Positions 37,040 through 51,362 of a DNA stretch of 64,000 nucleotides are shown here, one piece after another; positions within the stretch are counted from its first letter, which is position 1; the number at the start of each line of letters is the position of its first letter. Where the stretch lies: the NCBI RefSeq assembly GCF_051020975.1, contig NC_135045.1, forward strand, positions 7,194,501 to 7,258,500. Reading direction: 5' to 3'. A program made the position numbers and the translations under genes. The notes beneath the pieces were generated by a model. The model saw only the letters and a list, made by a program, of their open reading frames with translations. It had not been told where the DNA came from and searched no databases. This stretch comes from Osmia lignaria lignaria (lineage: Eukaryota > Arthropoda > Insecta > Hymenoptera > Megachilidae).

Positions 37040-39570
37040 GAGGGTGTAAAATAATAAATAAAAGAATAGTGAGACGAGGTACAGAGCAGAAATAAAATTA
37101 TCACTTTAATTTCTAATGTGTTTATTCAATAAGCTAAGGAAATAAATACAGCAAAGTAAATAAACGCGGAAAATCAAATGAAGGTATATGTATGTTTAAC
37201 CGGTAGATCAGCACCCTTCAGCAATCGCTATAAGACTGAGGGGGTTTCACTTTGCTCTACGATTGACGATCCGCGTGCAAAGGCGCCTGGAGCCCCCACT
37301 CCTAACGCCAGCAGCCCTGCTGGGAAAGCCATCATATTTAGTGTTAAGGGAAGGGTTGGATCAACCTCCCCTTGCTGCTCCTCTTTTTGATGTCGATTTT
37401 TAATGTGCTATTACCATCAACATGCGTTAGACTGTTGCAGTGCGAGATATTTCACATTTTTATACTAGGATAGAGCAGATGACGTTCATTCTGAAGGGAC
37501 AAATTCAAAACCCCTTGGAAACAAAGGCAAAGAATAGTTATACCTACTCTTTGACAATGGCATGCCTAGTCTCTTTGGATCTGTAGACACCGATGCAGAT
37601 ATCGTTGTTTCGAAAGTCCCCGTGCGAATGCGTTTTCCTCGGGATCTCGTTATTGTTCCCAACAAGCTCCCTTCACCGTTTTCAATTAACGATATGATCT
37701 ATATAAACGGTCGCACGCTCGCCGCGCGAACGCGATTTTGTTTGAAATTGCAACGAGGGACTGAGAGCGTTCAGTTTTTATTTGTTAAGTGATTTTCTTG
37801 ACGAGAACGGAATTTATGATTAACTCTTTGACGGCTGCTGTCATGTAACCGCGATTATGATGCTTGATTTTTCACGCCATTATTCAATCCTTTATCTTTA
37901 TCTATACTGTCAGACAGTAATCACTAGACAGCGGATATTTATGCAAATAGTTTCACAATATATTATCTTCTAAATAGGTGTTGAAAAGTATTTTATTATG
38001 TAAATTTTTAACTGAACATTATCGTGACTTTACATGAGTAATTAATTGTAAATTGTATCAGAAAAATGTCTAAATTACACGCTATATAATAAAATATATC
38101 TCCGTCTTTTCACTTACCTCGATACTCCATCCTCGTACGCGTAGTAACTCCGTAATTGTCCACACTTGGTAAAGAGCTATTCATTTACTATTACGCGTCT
38201 TTTACCTCTTCGCGAAGCGTACCGCTCTTCAATTTCTTCTATCGACAAATACCATCAATCGGAAGACACGTGGCCGCGATGCGAATGCCTTGATCGCAAG
38301 TACGAGTTTCTTATCGTGCCTGCCATAAAGCAACCGGATCCAATGATGTTTTTGTCAAGCTCGCCCAGAAGGTTGGCAGCGTTTACTTAATTCTAAAGGA
38401 ACTTCGTAAAGAACCAGCACGTAGCGATCGAGCATTCGTTATCCTCGGCTGATTTTTATTCGCGATACGACAAACGTTTTGCAAAAGAACGATGACAATG
38501 AAATGATGGGAATCAATTATACCGTAGGACAGTTCGTTCGACACGCTTTTATTTAGCGATGATCGTTCTGGACGTCGGGGCATCAACGTGAAATGGACGT
38601 CATGTCGTCGTTGATATCCTTGCGATTCCACCGGTTCCGGAGAATTCCGTAGTGGAGGGGAATCGAGGACGGTATTCAGCTTAAGTTATGACCTCGGTGT
38701 ATAGCAGACTACAAATTCTCGGTCGGGTATACGGTAGGATTTGTACTTACCTAGTACGGAGAGTACTGGCTACAAGTTAGAGGAATACCAGTGTGCAGAA
38801 ATCTTGTTGCCAGACGGGACAAATACGTGGACCGGGCAGAGATATTGGCGTCTCGGGGTGCTACACTCTGGAAAATAGCCTAATGATCGTATTGTGACTG
38901 GCCTGACTTGTCACAAAACATCTGCGAGACTTGCACGGTCGCGGCTTTATTTATCGTCTCGGGGTCGTCTAACTACCGTGTAACGGGTTAAACGTTAACG
39001 AGGATGCAGATGCATTTATATGGGAACAGGATCGGTAACGTTCTTACTAAAGGTTATGCCTCCGATCGGTTATTATCCTCATCAACGTCGATCAATTTTT
39101 ATTAAGGATAAGTTTGAAATATGGAATTGTACTTTGGATAATCAAAGAGAATCCTTAGATTGTTTTTACGATTTTAATGTCGTAACCCTGCCAAATACAA
39201 TAATAATAGTAATAGTAGCAATTATAATAAGAATCGTAATAATGATAATGATAATAGGATTATCTAAAATATGTAACCATCATTTCGATAATAAGATTAT
39301 CGAGAGGCGCGATATTGTACCGTACAGGACGAACGTGACGCGTCGCGTGTTTCATTCGCGACTCGACAATAATTAATTAATTAAACGTACACGATTCGGG
39401 TCGCGGATCGCCCTTACGATACAACAATTTTACTTCCACAGTTAGGAATCGCGAAGTACACAATATTAAATATTCGCTCAACCGTACCGTCGCGAAACGT
39501 GATTGAATTTTTAGGACTTTCTCGCGGCGAAACGCGACTCTTTGAGACGCGTCCTCGCCCCGATAACGTT
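37040..39570. other. Gene-free stretch
   Basis: No supported gene. Frames at 37178-37390, 37562-37792 and 38166-38390 have no family motif. Confidence 0.5.
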
Positions 39571-39573
39571 GTA

Positions 39574-39860
39574 TAAATATATATATTTATATATATATAT
39601 ATAGAATTTCGTGCACGTTAATATATTTCGCTATTATTCGGCAATTAGTTTCCTCATCTTTCACGGTATACAATAATTACACGCTCTTCGTTTCGGTTCA
39701 CATCGCAATAAATAAATTATCCAAATCAAGGACATCGATATATCGACATAACAGTAATAAGATTACAACCACATTTACAATATATATTCTATATTTTATC
39801 TATATATGTATAGATAGATTTTTTATTTATATATATAATATATATATTTACCTTTTTTTT
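39574..39860. repeat. AT dinucleotide-rich low-complexity segments
   Basis: TATATA runs at about 39574-39601 and 39780-39848, followed by a T homopolymer near 39854-39863. Simple sequence. Confidence 0.8.
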
Positions 39861-39869
39861 TTTTATCTT

Positions 39870-42800
39870 TTAATGCACTAACAAAACCTCCCCTGGCGAC
39901 GTGCGCGATACGAAATAGCGGCCGTCCTCAAGCGACGCGATTAATGTAATAATTAGAAAGTACAAAGTTGTAATAATGCCTTCGTTTATACAGTGAGTCG
40001 TAGTATTAATATATTATTATATTACGCGATTCTACGCGACATGTACAATTCTATTCCTTATTAAATAATAGTTGGCGGCGCGCGACATCAAAACAACGTC
40101 CCTTTCTCAGCCTATTGACACGACAGTCGAATTTTTCAGCGCACGTTCTCGTCCAATGAAAACACGCCGAGTCGACGCGAGCCACGTACACGAATTTTGG
40201 CTAGAATAACCCTTTCGTGTTCCCATTCGACGCGACGTGTCGCACCTGCTCTGTAGGAACCTGAAAGCGATGTTCGATGCATCTCGTTTCACTCGCGACA
40301 AAGAAATTGGATCTGGTGAAAATCTGTCGGAGAAAGGGCACGTCACGCGCCTCGCATTGTATAAATCCGTGCGAGATCCGAGAGAGAATTACTGGCCCCC
40401 ATTGATTACATTATTGCGAGATAATTATGCTACGCTGATCCGTTGCTTCTTCATCAGTGATGATTAACGGATAATTTTACATACTATGTACAGTAATTTT
40501 ATTGCTCCACTAGTATCTACCTTACGACCTAGTAGGTTCCGTTTCTTTTTTTCTTTTTATATTTTTTATTTCAGTGTATTCACGAGAAATTTTCCGTGTT
40601 AGAGTCGATAATCACCGGTTCGTTCGGCTCGCCTGGTTTCGCGTTCAAGGAGATCCTTGGACCACGTAAAACACCTTCCATCGTAAACAATCTCGCTTAT
40701 TAAGTAACTAAGAAAATTAACGAACCAGTGGAAATTTTCTATTCGATATTGCATTTCGTTTATTGCATGGTCCACTGTCTCCTAGAAGCAAACACCTTGC
40801 ACACATTCCGCAACGACAACTGTTGCCTTCCTGCGTTAATGGATCTTTAAGAATCGACCTCGTATATTGTCCACGTTGATGTACAATCAGCCGCAACTTA
40901 GGTTTCTCTTGATTAACGCTCTCTTTAGGTTCTCCCAAGATTTTCTCCTCGACCAAGAGAAACCTACGTTGCAGCCGAGTGTACACGTACGCACGTCGAA
41001 TTGAACGTGCGAAAGCACCAAGGAAGATTGAGCACCGCGCGTGATCGCATATTAAAATTGTAATTTAGTTGTGGTTTGCTTGATCAGGTATACGTGTGAG
41101 TTACTGATGCGTGCATGTGTGTGTGTATGTATCTGTGTATTGTGTATCTTTACTGGCCCTCGAAGCGAAGAATCATCGCTACTTTGACGGACTGACGCAT
41201 CAGCTTCGTCTTCGAATTACGAATAAATGAAATTCTTTCGTGCGAAGGAAATCAAGGATTCGATCACCAATTCAAATGCAACATCAAAAATTGAAAATAA
41301 TGAAGATATAACGTGATTTTTGAAAAAGAATCATGCAAATTTCCCACCGACCTGTTCGCGTTTTCTTCCCATCTCGAACTGTCATTTTATCCAAAGTGTG
41401 TCAACCAAGTGTCCGACGGTCGGACGAAAGCGTCCGTTCTGTCGTAGAAGGTGATTTCGATCCGAATGCGGAACCTCGATTAGTTGCTTGTCAGTTGACG
41501 TCCGTTAAGGCACTTGAAATGCTAATTTTCCTAGGTGGGGCCTTCATAGAAAATCGGTCGCGTTCGGCTCGAGCCCCTTTATACGCGTGCTTTCCTGTTT
41601 CCTCGACGGTTAGCCTTCTATGGAAAATTGAATGGGTTCGCATTAACATGAGATACAAATTGTCCACGCGCCTTTGTCCAACTTTTCGCGAGAGCATTTC
41701 CAACTACAAAACGTCTATGCTCGTGGAATGTTCGTGTTAAGTCAGCCTTGAGAAACGTCGATGTTGAGTACATCTAAGTAAATCCTTGATTTTCCATAAT
41801 TATTCAGATAATTTCACGTACGATGATTGCACGTGATCGACGATACCCTCGGAAGAAAATAGAAAGAAATGAAACTAAAGTTACTCGGGTTCGAAGGAAA
41901 TGAAATTCCAAGGAAGGATGATGATTCGCGTGGAAGTTTCGTTTTATCGCCGCGTCGACAATTAACCGAAATGAATCGTCTCGAGGTGGAGGTAACGCCG
42001 TTGAGATGCATCGTCGAGAGGTGCACGACTCGGCACGAGCTCGGCACGGTGTAGAGAAAGAAAGAAAAAAAAAAAAAATGATAATGATCAAAGAGGGTGT
42101 CGGCATGACGTCAGTATACATTTCTCATCGCCCGCGCTGCGCTCAGATTACTGACGGCTGCTCCGGCTGAAGAAATTCCCTACAGGAAAGGTACAACGGT
42201 ATCAGTCATCAAGATCGTAGAATGGCATCCTGGGTGGCACCTCGTCCATTTTCGGATTGAATTTCGCAGTGACGATCATACGAAAATTATTCATACACAC
42301 CTAGGGGCGCGGTCGGTCTTTAGAGCCCACACGATATTCGTATATCCCCGGTTCGATGCGTGTCACCGATGGAATCAATTGACGATCGTTTTGAAAGCAG
42401 AAATCGAAGAAAATCGTTGGTACGTGTAGGATGTAAATGACAGAAATCGGAAAATGATTGAATTCTAATGGTTAATTCGTTTCGAACGAACGACGACGTT
42501 GGGAGGCGAGAATAACCAAGTATCTCGTGGGTACTCGATTTCCACTCGAGTCCCGAGCAAACTAATAAAGCAACAGCTTGATATCTCACTGGTCCTCCGG
42601 GCGAGGATTCGAATGGTCGCGTTATGAAACGAGTACAAGCACGAAGATTCGCGTGACTTAAGGCACTAGCAGTATACTTAAGGCCTAACGCAGCATACTC
42701 TTCCTTAACGTTAAAAGGCACTATTCCCTATCGAAATACAACACGTAACAAGTATTCATTTATCGATCATCGGCGTTAATCTTACACGTAGAGGTTCCCT

Positions 42801-44875
42801 TCTTTCTTTAACGAATATAAACTGGCTCTAGCATATACTGGCATCTTAGTTCCATCGATTTAAACTAACTTCGAAGTAGTTCTCCGTTCCTTCGGCTACC
42901 TTCGATCGCGTAGCACGTAAGGTGACAAGAAGAGATAAGAAAATAATAAAACACTGGTTCGAAGAAAACAGGGAAATGTGCTGCACACGTTCTTTACACG
43001 GAGACGTCGCGTGTACTTCGGCTTTTTAAATTATTTACAAGCTCGTTCGATTTTCATGAACCTTCTGCTAAAAGATCACGCGAAATTCGATCGTAGCTGT
43101 TTACAGAATAAATTTCACGTTGCCACGGTATCTTCCTTTTATTTACTGAATCGTATTTTATAAAAATTACCCTTTTACTGCGTGTTTTCTTACAAATAGC
43201 CCCGTCAAGTAACAGCCTGATTTTATTCTACTCGATGCACGAAGTCGATGTCTTTGTTCGATCTCGATATGTCATATACGATTTGTTGCAGTTCTAATTT
43301 TAACTATGTAAATCCGCGACGATCGAACAGACGACTCGGTGCATCAGTGATACAAACCGTGATATTACGAACCTTCTTTCTCTTATATACACTTTCAAAA
43401 GCACGAGGAACATTGACGCGTTCTACGATTCAGAGAAATTTCTCATTGGCTCTTTCGAGCGTAATTTGTTTTTCCATCGTCCGCGAATTATATCTCGCAG
43501 ATGCCAAAATAAAATGTGCACGGATCGAGGCTCGAAATGTTTGCCGTTCAATTAACGAGAACATTCGATTCGGCGATAGGTGCAAAAGCGTTTAAAAAAT
43601 AATTCTTCGATCTACTTTCTTCGTCTTCCTTCAATGTTTGAGCGTAATGGACACCTTATTTGCACCTTCTACTTTGGCACCTTGTGTTTCGTGTGTATCT
43701 GCGTGTACGTGTACGAGTGTGGAAAAAAAAGGTTGCTACCTTACTGAACAAGGTACGATCGAAGAATGTTTGCGATCGAGTAAAGAGAAAGAGAAAATTA
43801 GAAAAAAAAAGCATCGCAATAACGTCGATGATAATATACACGTTTATATTGCTTTATGCACACACGTAATACTGGCTTACAGAGCATCTGATTCCCTGGT
43901 TTTCTTTGACAATGAAAAACGTCAATGATTGTCCTTTCCTAAACGCGAAATTCTTTGTGCATAGTCGGATAAAATCGCTATTTAACGCGTTAGAAAAAAC
44001 TTGTTCGACGATCACGATTTTTTGTTTAGTTTATTTAACTGAGCATGCTAAGTCCCAAGCTCCTTCATCGGAGTTCGATTATTCTCTTTAATTATTAGTC
44101 GTTTAATTACCTTAAAGATACTTTACTTCTCTTCCCCCATTTACTGGCTCTATTTCTTCGCAATAGACGATATAATATGGTGCTCTAGACTAGTTGAGCT
44201 GGCCTTATTTAATCATACGAAAAAGAAAAAAAAGGATGAAAACAAACTGGAAATACGAACGAGTAAAAATTGGCTATAAATAAAAAAAAAAAAAACAAAA
44301 ATAAAAATAAATGAAAAACAGTTATGCTGAACCTGCAGCAATCGATGTCATCCGCTATACCATTCTTTTCTTCTTTTTCATTTATCGAAGCTAAGCTTCC
44401 GTGATGTCTATCACAAGTAACACCAATTCAACAACAAAATAAATAATTTTCCATGGTAAAACATTTCAACAACTCTTACGCTCTATCTCTCCCGGTTCCA
44501 CGAACCGAAACTTACAAGTAGAAATATCAACAATGTAAAATCGTACCCCGACTGCTGACAGGTTCGCAACTGATCATCCACCAATAATTACAAATGATGC
44601 TTTCATCAGACCTCTAAACCTAATGAACGACTCGTTTGCTTCTTCATTTTTTCTCCTAGTATCCGCCCCCGACTCTGTTCGTTCCGCGGAATCGATTCGA
44701 GAGTCTCGAAGGCTCTTCAGGTCCCGAATGTAAAAAAAAAAAAAAAAGAATCATCGTCATCGTCTACGATCACGACTGCGGGTTCCGATGTTCCTCGGAA
44801 CCAACGGTTCACCTTTCTTCTTTTCCTTCTTATTCTTCTACGTTCTTCCTGCCTCCAGCTAGACGAGCCTCTTTA
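39870..44875. other. Region downstream of the KLF stop codon, no second gene seen
   Basis: Lies 3' of the zinc-finger gene on the minus strand, so part may be its 3' UTR. ORFs here (for example 41333-41740, 42320-42721) lack domains. A homopolymer A run and AT-rich blocks occur near 44285-44320. How far the transcript runs is not decided by the sequence. Confidence 0.45.
44030..44035 (-). terminator. Candidate poly(A) signal for the KLF gene
   Basis: Minus-strand AATAAA about 0.84 kb past the stop codon. Candidate only; other hexamers lie further downstream. Confidence 0.25.
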
Positions 44876-45048
44876 TCAGTGCCTTTTCATGTGAAGGGAC
44901 AAATGATCGCTCCGCGAAAACGATCGCTGACAAAGATGGCACTTGAACGGCTTCTGGCCCGTGTGCTTGCGGTAGTGTCGCGTCAGCTCGTCGGAACGCG
45001 CGAATTTCCACGTGCAACCCTCCCACGTGCACTGGTACGGTTTCTCAC
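44876..45048 (-). CDS. dar1: Kruppel-like factor, last exon: zinc fingers 2 and 3 and stop
   Basis: Terminal coding exon of a nuclear DNA-binding factor. The acceptor GTTTCAG precedes 45048; two bases complete the Gly codon split from the upstream exon, then EKPYQC opens finger 2. Both fingers are intact C2H2: finger 2 has the recognition helix RSDELTR, finger 3 RSDHLSL, and the protein ends HMKRH directly before TGA (44876-44878). These helices are those of KLFs that bind CACCC/GC boxes. Finger sequences resemble KLF5 and fly dar1 (dendritic arbor reduction 1), including the SLHM instead of ALHM ending, more than luna (KLF6/7). Fly dar1 promotes microtubule-based dendrite growth in multidendritic neurons; a like role here is inference. 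The exon's synonymous sites are richer in G and C than the surroundings. Confidence 0.85.
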
Positions 45049-48000
45049 CTGAAACAGACGTGGAGGAAATGATTCAGAGATTTTTCGATGATATTTCAAT
45101 CGGATATTTCAAAAATTAGTAATCGTTTCTTGTGTAATTCGCGTTTAATCGCGCGTAGTGTACGCGTGAAACATAAAACCTCTAGTTAGGCTCGCTTTTA
45201 GATTTACGACTCGAACCGGTGAATACGTACGCCTGATCCTTTTCATAATCCTCCGCGTAGAAGGGATACTCATTTTCCTGCGCGAATGAAAGTCCACGTC
45301 CTTGGACAATTTATAGGGGTATGGGGTTTTATGCGTTTACAAATTTACGATCGAACGGCGTAATTGAAAAGTGACACCGATCAATTGCCGACCCATTATG
45401 CACCTGCTGGCTTTCCAACGTCCTCTTAGGGTCGTTACTTACGAACAATGTTACGTTAATTCAAGGTATCGAAGGAACGAGCAACAAATCAGAATGGAGA
45501 TATTGTAAATTTCGATTTCTGGCACAACTGATATTGAAAGTTTTTCAAACACTTATAACTCTTCTTATAATAATTTGATCACCGGTTCTAGGTACAATTG
45601 AATTGATCTTAATGAAACATTGACAGAGTACGATCGGAGTAAAGATAATATCTTGCGAGCTATTCGAAAGCAGTTCGATACAGGTAGAATTTCCAAGCGT
45701 TTAACCGCGTTGACTGGCGCGCGTGTGTCCGTGCGTTTATTCTTGGCTCTTATCGAGTCGAGCCCCTCTTTCGTAAGGACGTCGTGACAGCTGTCGCGCG
45801 TTCCAACGACTCTGGATCCCTCAGAAAACTGCCCATCACTCTCTTCTATTGTATGCAAGTCACCGACGTATTCCTCGGGCCCGGTGTTCTGCACGATTCG
45901 CCGAAGAAAGAGAACGAGCCTTCTGGCGAGATGGAAGCGTAAAGGCGAATGTTGAGTAGAAAGAGAAGGGACGAGAGAACGAGAGTAAAAGGGTTTGAAG
46001 GGGGCTAAAAGCGTAGCCCGTCGTCGAGCTGTCTAGATGTAGAAACAGCCTGGTCACAACTCGATGACGCAATCGCCATCAAGTTCAACCGAGTCGAAGA
46101 AGAAGACGAAGACGAGCCAGGGAAATCGCGAGCGACCATCGATCCCATTAACCGAGAGCGTGTACACGGGGATAATGGGCGACGACGAACGACAACGTTC
46201 GGTTTTATATCGCCTGGAAACCGCTAACACCATACCGGTTTGATCGATGTGTTCGCGCACCTTCAATCAGAGATCATGAATCTTGACAGCGACTAACCAA
46301 CATCGTCCTGGAAAATCTATCACATTTTTTGTCGCCTTCGAATCGCTATAAATCTGAATTGAAACTTTGCTCGAAGAATTCTAATACTTTTCAATCTCTT
46401 AGAATTTGTAATATTAGAATTATCTATAATGAGTCAAAAAATATTGAAAATTTTTATAATTATACCCAATTAATCTAGATTATCATGATCTATCTGTAAG
46501 AAAGAAACAAAACCACCTGTAATAGAGAAATAAATAAATAATCAGTACAAGTTCGTTCTGTGTTCTCTGAAAATTATTGCTTCGCGTGGGTTCGATGTTA
46601 GATATCTAAATCGATCGTTTGAACATATCGACGTCTATTGGCGGAATATTATTATGTAATTCGCCAGTAATATGAGGAACTAATGAGCGAGAAAAAAAAG
46701 CCATGCACTCGACCGTTGCATAATTGCGAGTAATTAGTCCGTTTACGAGCGACACGAACACGTAACGCGAGTGTAGGTGCATGTGCACGCAATATCGGCC
46801 GATGTGCATGCAGCCTCGCGAATACGGCACAACAGGGCATTAATTCTCCCGTTATTAATGCATTTTGATTGGATTTTTACATACCGGCGTTACGTTTATT
46901 GCACCATAGATTAACGCCGCGTTACACCGTCCGGCTCCATTAATTAACCGCAACAGCGAGCTTAGCCGCTCATTTGTAACGTCACTCTGATGTCGCGGTG
47001 CATATTAATCCCACGTTATATTAAGCCAACGGGATACTCGTCGATCCTTCTTTTTTCCCCTCTCTTTGTTTTTCGGATTTCAGCCGATCTAATCTACTTA
47101 CTATCTCTCTAGAAATGCAGAAACGATAAAGGAAAGCGTTCAAAGATGAGTCGAAGGAAATATCGATGTCTTCTGTGTCATCGGACTCGCGATATTTTAC
47201 GAGCGGACGTTCCTCGTAAAATATCACTGTCGATTGTGTCGACTGCTCTTTTTTATTCGACTCTCGTCCACTTCTCGTTCTCTTATGAATAAATACAGAC
47301 TGGTTCATGCGTCGAATCGGCATCGAGCGTTCAAGCTGTATTTAAATTTCTTTTGTACTTTAGAAAACATGAAACGAGTCGTGTGAGCAGTTTATACGGG
47401 AACGTATAAAGTGTCTACTTAATTACAGAGGAAACGAGAAATAATTTGTTCTTCGTGGTTAATAATTCTTCTTTCAATAAGTACTGTTAATTTAGTCGAC
47501 GATCTTTCAACAGGCCTCAACCCTTTCTCACATTCATTACGGGCTAGAACATTCCGCAATTCAATTTCATTCGCAAACACTAATTCTCCAGATATTTTAC
47601 ATAAATGAACACGGTTGTAAAATTCCAATAAAAGTGAAAGAATACTCGTTCCACTCTAAGAGGATATATCGTTCGACTGTTATTTATATTCTAGAAAGTC
47701 TTGCAAGTTTATTTCAATCTCGAATAAATTTTCTTAAATATCGTTAACTAAATTTAGAACGCCCCAATTATCTCGCAATTTTCGAATTAAATTTTTTTCA
47801 TTGATTTTTCTCAATACTTCCCGTACCTTTCGCAATTATCGCGTCAAACGTCTCGGCGAGAAGGTTGCCAGCTCGTATGACGAAGCGTGTCGGTGGCGAG
47901 CAGCGAGCTGACAAGCGACGCGAGAAAAAAAAAGAAAAAAAGATGGAAACGAAGGGAAGAAAAGAGGAAAGAACGAAACTCGCGGCTGCTACAAGCAGCC

Positions 48001-49570
48001 AGGAGCTGTCCACTCTGCGTGGCGTCTGCCTAATGCGCCCTCGAGCTACTCCCGCGGTGTACGGCTTCTTGTAAATAACAACACTCGTTAGCGGCAAGAA
48101 ATACTGCGTCCGTGTAATAACCGGCGAACGCGCGATTCAATTTAATCGTGATCATTACAGCCCATTAATTATTTACGCCAGTATTGTGGTTTAATAAAAT
48201 GTAACACCGGGACGTAACTCGAAGTTTCAATTAACACTTGAACGTCGTACTGACCAGCACTACAAATTTAATGTAATTAAAATAACATGAAAGAAAATTG
48301 TACGTGAATTGAAAAATGAAATGCTATTACTGAAAGATATTTAATTGCTCGATTTATCAATGGGTCACCAGTAACCTTGGCAAAGATTTCTGAATTCTTA
48401 CGTCGACCATGCTACTTAAGAATTGAACGAATACGTCCGAGTCTGACAGTGACATTAGTAAACAATTCTAGTTCCCTTTCGAGAAATCTATCCGTTTCCA
48501 AGAACAACGTGGAACGAACCTTTAACCTCTGTGTAAGTTCAATTAATATTCCATCGAGAGAACAGCTTCGTAAGGAAACTAATGAATTTTAACGCGTTGC
48601 CTGCTGAGAAAGCATTGCTGAGTTCTTCGTACAGACAACTCCCTGGAAAACGCATTCATTATAAACTTTCTAATTTAGTGTTCACCGTTATTAGTTTTGT
48701 TCCGATAGAGGCCACCTGCTTGGATAATGTCTCTCTCTTTTCGTAATGACACTAAGGATCATCGATGAAAGTGCTGAAAAGCAATCAATTTCGATAAATC
48801 ATGAAGCTGTTTATTTCATGAAGTTTATTAAATAAAGCATAAATCGAAAGTTTTCCAATTGAAAATTTCACGTCCTCGAGGCAAGAGCATCACCTGTTTC
48901 TCCCTTAATAATAGTCAGACGTAATTCGTTTCGCCAATTTTACCTTTTGTCCACCCACAATGCTAACCAGCACGAATTTCTCTTTCCTTTAAAAAGAAAG
49001 AAGAGGAAGAAGAGTAAAATAAGAACCGAGAGTAGAACCGATCGCCACGATAATCAGGTTGATGTCGATAATCGTGGCAAATTACCCGGTCCGAATGTCG
49101 GTCGGCGCAAGCGGAACGAAATAAAAAAAGGAAAAAAGGAATTTAATTTAAAACCGCTGGTCCTCGATAACGAGAATACGGATCATGCTCACCCAGGAAA
49201 TTGTGATCCAAGAACGAAGATAATCGTAGCCCCCTGTTGGTCGGTGATGCATAAGTGCATTGTTAATGGCAGGTCTGACGGCGGATGCTTGACTTGCACG
49301 GAGGGGCGAGGATTCGGTGTTATCCTTCGATACAAGGAACCGATCGACGCTGCTTGCCTAGTTTATACGAAGGTTAATTCGCCTTAATTAATACACGAGA
49401 TCTCGCGGAACCTCCTACTGTCCATCAAGGCTCACGCTAACCTGTCAACCCTATTCCGTGCTGCTTAACGAAAATGATTCTCTGGAATGGTTAGATTTTC
49501 AAGAACAAAGGGTAAAATTAAAGAAACAAATTTCTTTTTTGTAATCCAGAGAAAAATTAATGTAAACGCT

Positions 49571-49600
49571 GCTGTTGGTTAAGCAAAACTGCTTAACAGC
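49571..49600. repeat. Short hairpin
   Basis: TTAAGCA and TGCTTAA pair perfectly around AAAC, extended by GCTG/CAGC outside a 4-base bulge on one arm. No T run follows, so it is not a Pol III terminator. Confidence 0.5.
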
Positions 49601-51302
49601 ACGGTTTGACCAATAACTCTAGTTAGCACACTTTGGAGTAATAATCGACGGATTAGATGGTTATTAGCGCGGTGTGCAGTATTATCCACGGCATGGATGC
49701 AGCAGAGCGCTATTATAAAGAGCTGCGGCTACCATTTACCGTATCCTTGTAATATTTCGCCTCTCTGGCCGTACAATGTAGCTTGGCCGTGTTCGTCGGC
49801 GTGTGTTCCGAAGATTCATGGTATCGAAAGCGGTAGCGCGGACCGCTATTACTCCGTTATACAGTTTGCGAGCGGCACGATATAAATTCGATGCAAATTC
49901 CTACCGTTCGAGCCGTGAGAATCATCAATCATGGTTAGCTGGATGGATTCGCTGTTTTCGTTGCGAAGGTTGTAACGTTTTGAACGATGGTTCTCTATCT
50001 GATGGCGCTCCAAGAAAAAAAAAAACACAACTAAACGACACGTTATAGGCAAAAGACACTAAACGAACTTGACATTTGCTACCAACATTGAAAATGCTAA
50101 TAATAAAAGCATTGATAAATTCAATATTATTATCTCTGTAAATAATAAATGAATTTAAAAAAAGAGTCAGCTGTTCGATTAGGTTTCTTCCATTAAATCA
50201 AACAATCCTCGCATGAAACATTTAATTTGATTAGATTATTTTGAAACAAAGAATCTTTTTCGATATAAAGCTAACTCTGTGTGTATTATTCCTCGTTACA
50301 GTTTGTGCAAGAGATACGGAGGTAATAACAAAGGCAAAGTACAATTCTGTACACGCATTTAAATTACTGCGTTAGCAGAGTTACTTAACATTCTGAAGTT
50401 CAAGTTGAACGGCACATTGGTGTATCGTGAATTAGGCTATCGCAAGTTCGAGCTGGTGTAATCAAGCGGAAACAGAATTATTGAGGAAAAGAAAGCCGGT
50501 GTCCGCGATAACACCGATTCTCTACGTCGTCGACCTTTCGGAACAATAGGTTACTCGTACGAGACAAATTCTTTTGATTTCGGGAGCATAACATTCGACT
50601 TTGGCGTGGGCACAATTCGCGATTTATGCCGTGAAATTACAGTAATCAATGAATTGGCATTTCCCACATCCAGGGTGCCGGCGTGTACGTTTGCCGTGCT
50701 AAGATATCTCGATGGCTGCATAATGCCGCGGTGTTAGAATGATGGATAGACGTAGCTACGACTGTGCAGGCACAGTCGTTGAAACAATTATTAGAGCGAG
50801 TGCCAAGATACGACATAGAACGACCAGCTTGGTATATCAGGTTCTGGCCTTTTCCTATTGGGTAGATCACGCTACCAGGATTTCGTAAAACCCTGGCCCC
50901 GATAATGGCACCCTAATGCGCGAAACGTGTTTCGATTCGCGTCGTCTGGCCGCTTATTTTTTCCTCACGGAATCCTGTGACGTTCCGGGAAAGAGAATTA
51001 TACGGCGTCTCGACGGATTCGATGAAAAATTAATGAAGCCCGCTGGAAGAAACTCGGTCGACGCGTTAACGAAGTCGATCTCTGACCTTCGATTAAGAAA
51101 GGGAAAAGCGTTAGGAACGAGAATTTTCGTAACGTTTGTTTACTAGTAAAAGAAAGTGTGTAGCAATACGTGAACATCGCTGTATACACGATTCTAAATT
51201 CGAATCGATCGGACATATGGAAATTTATCGTTCGTGGAATAATGTGACAGAGATTAAGGAAGGTTATCGATACGGAGGCGGCAAAAACATGGATTGAAGT
51301 TG

Positions 51303-51339
51303 TATATAAGGTCAGTCGATCAGTCGGATCGTCAGTGTG
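51303..51339 (+). promoter_or_regulatory. Core promoter of the pacifastin gene (TATA + Inr)
   Basis: TATATAA at 51303-51309 and an arthropod initiator TCAGTG whose A is at 51334, 31 bp downstream of the TATA start: the canonical spacing. This predicts a 29-base 5' UTR before the ATG at 51363. Confidence 0.75.
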
Positions 51340-51362
51340 AAGAGGTTCAAACAGCAGAAGAG

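Noticed and set aside
48947..49387. 146-codon Lys-rich frame
   Set aside because: No recognisable domain; lies in the KLF intron without splice or promoter signals.
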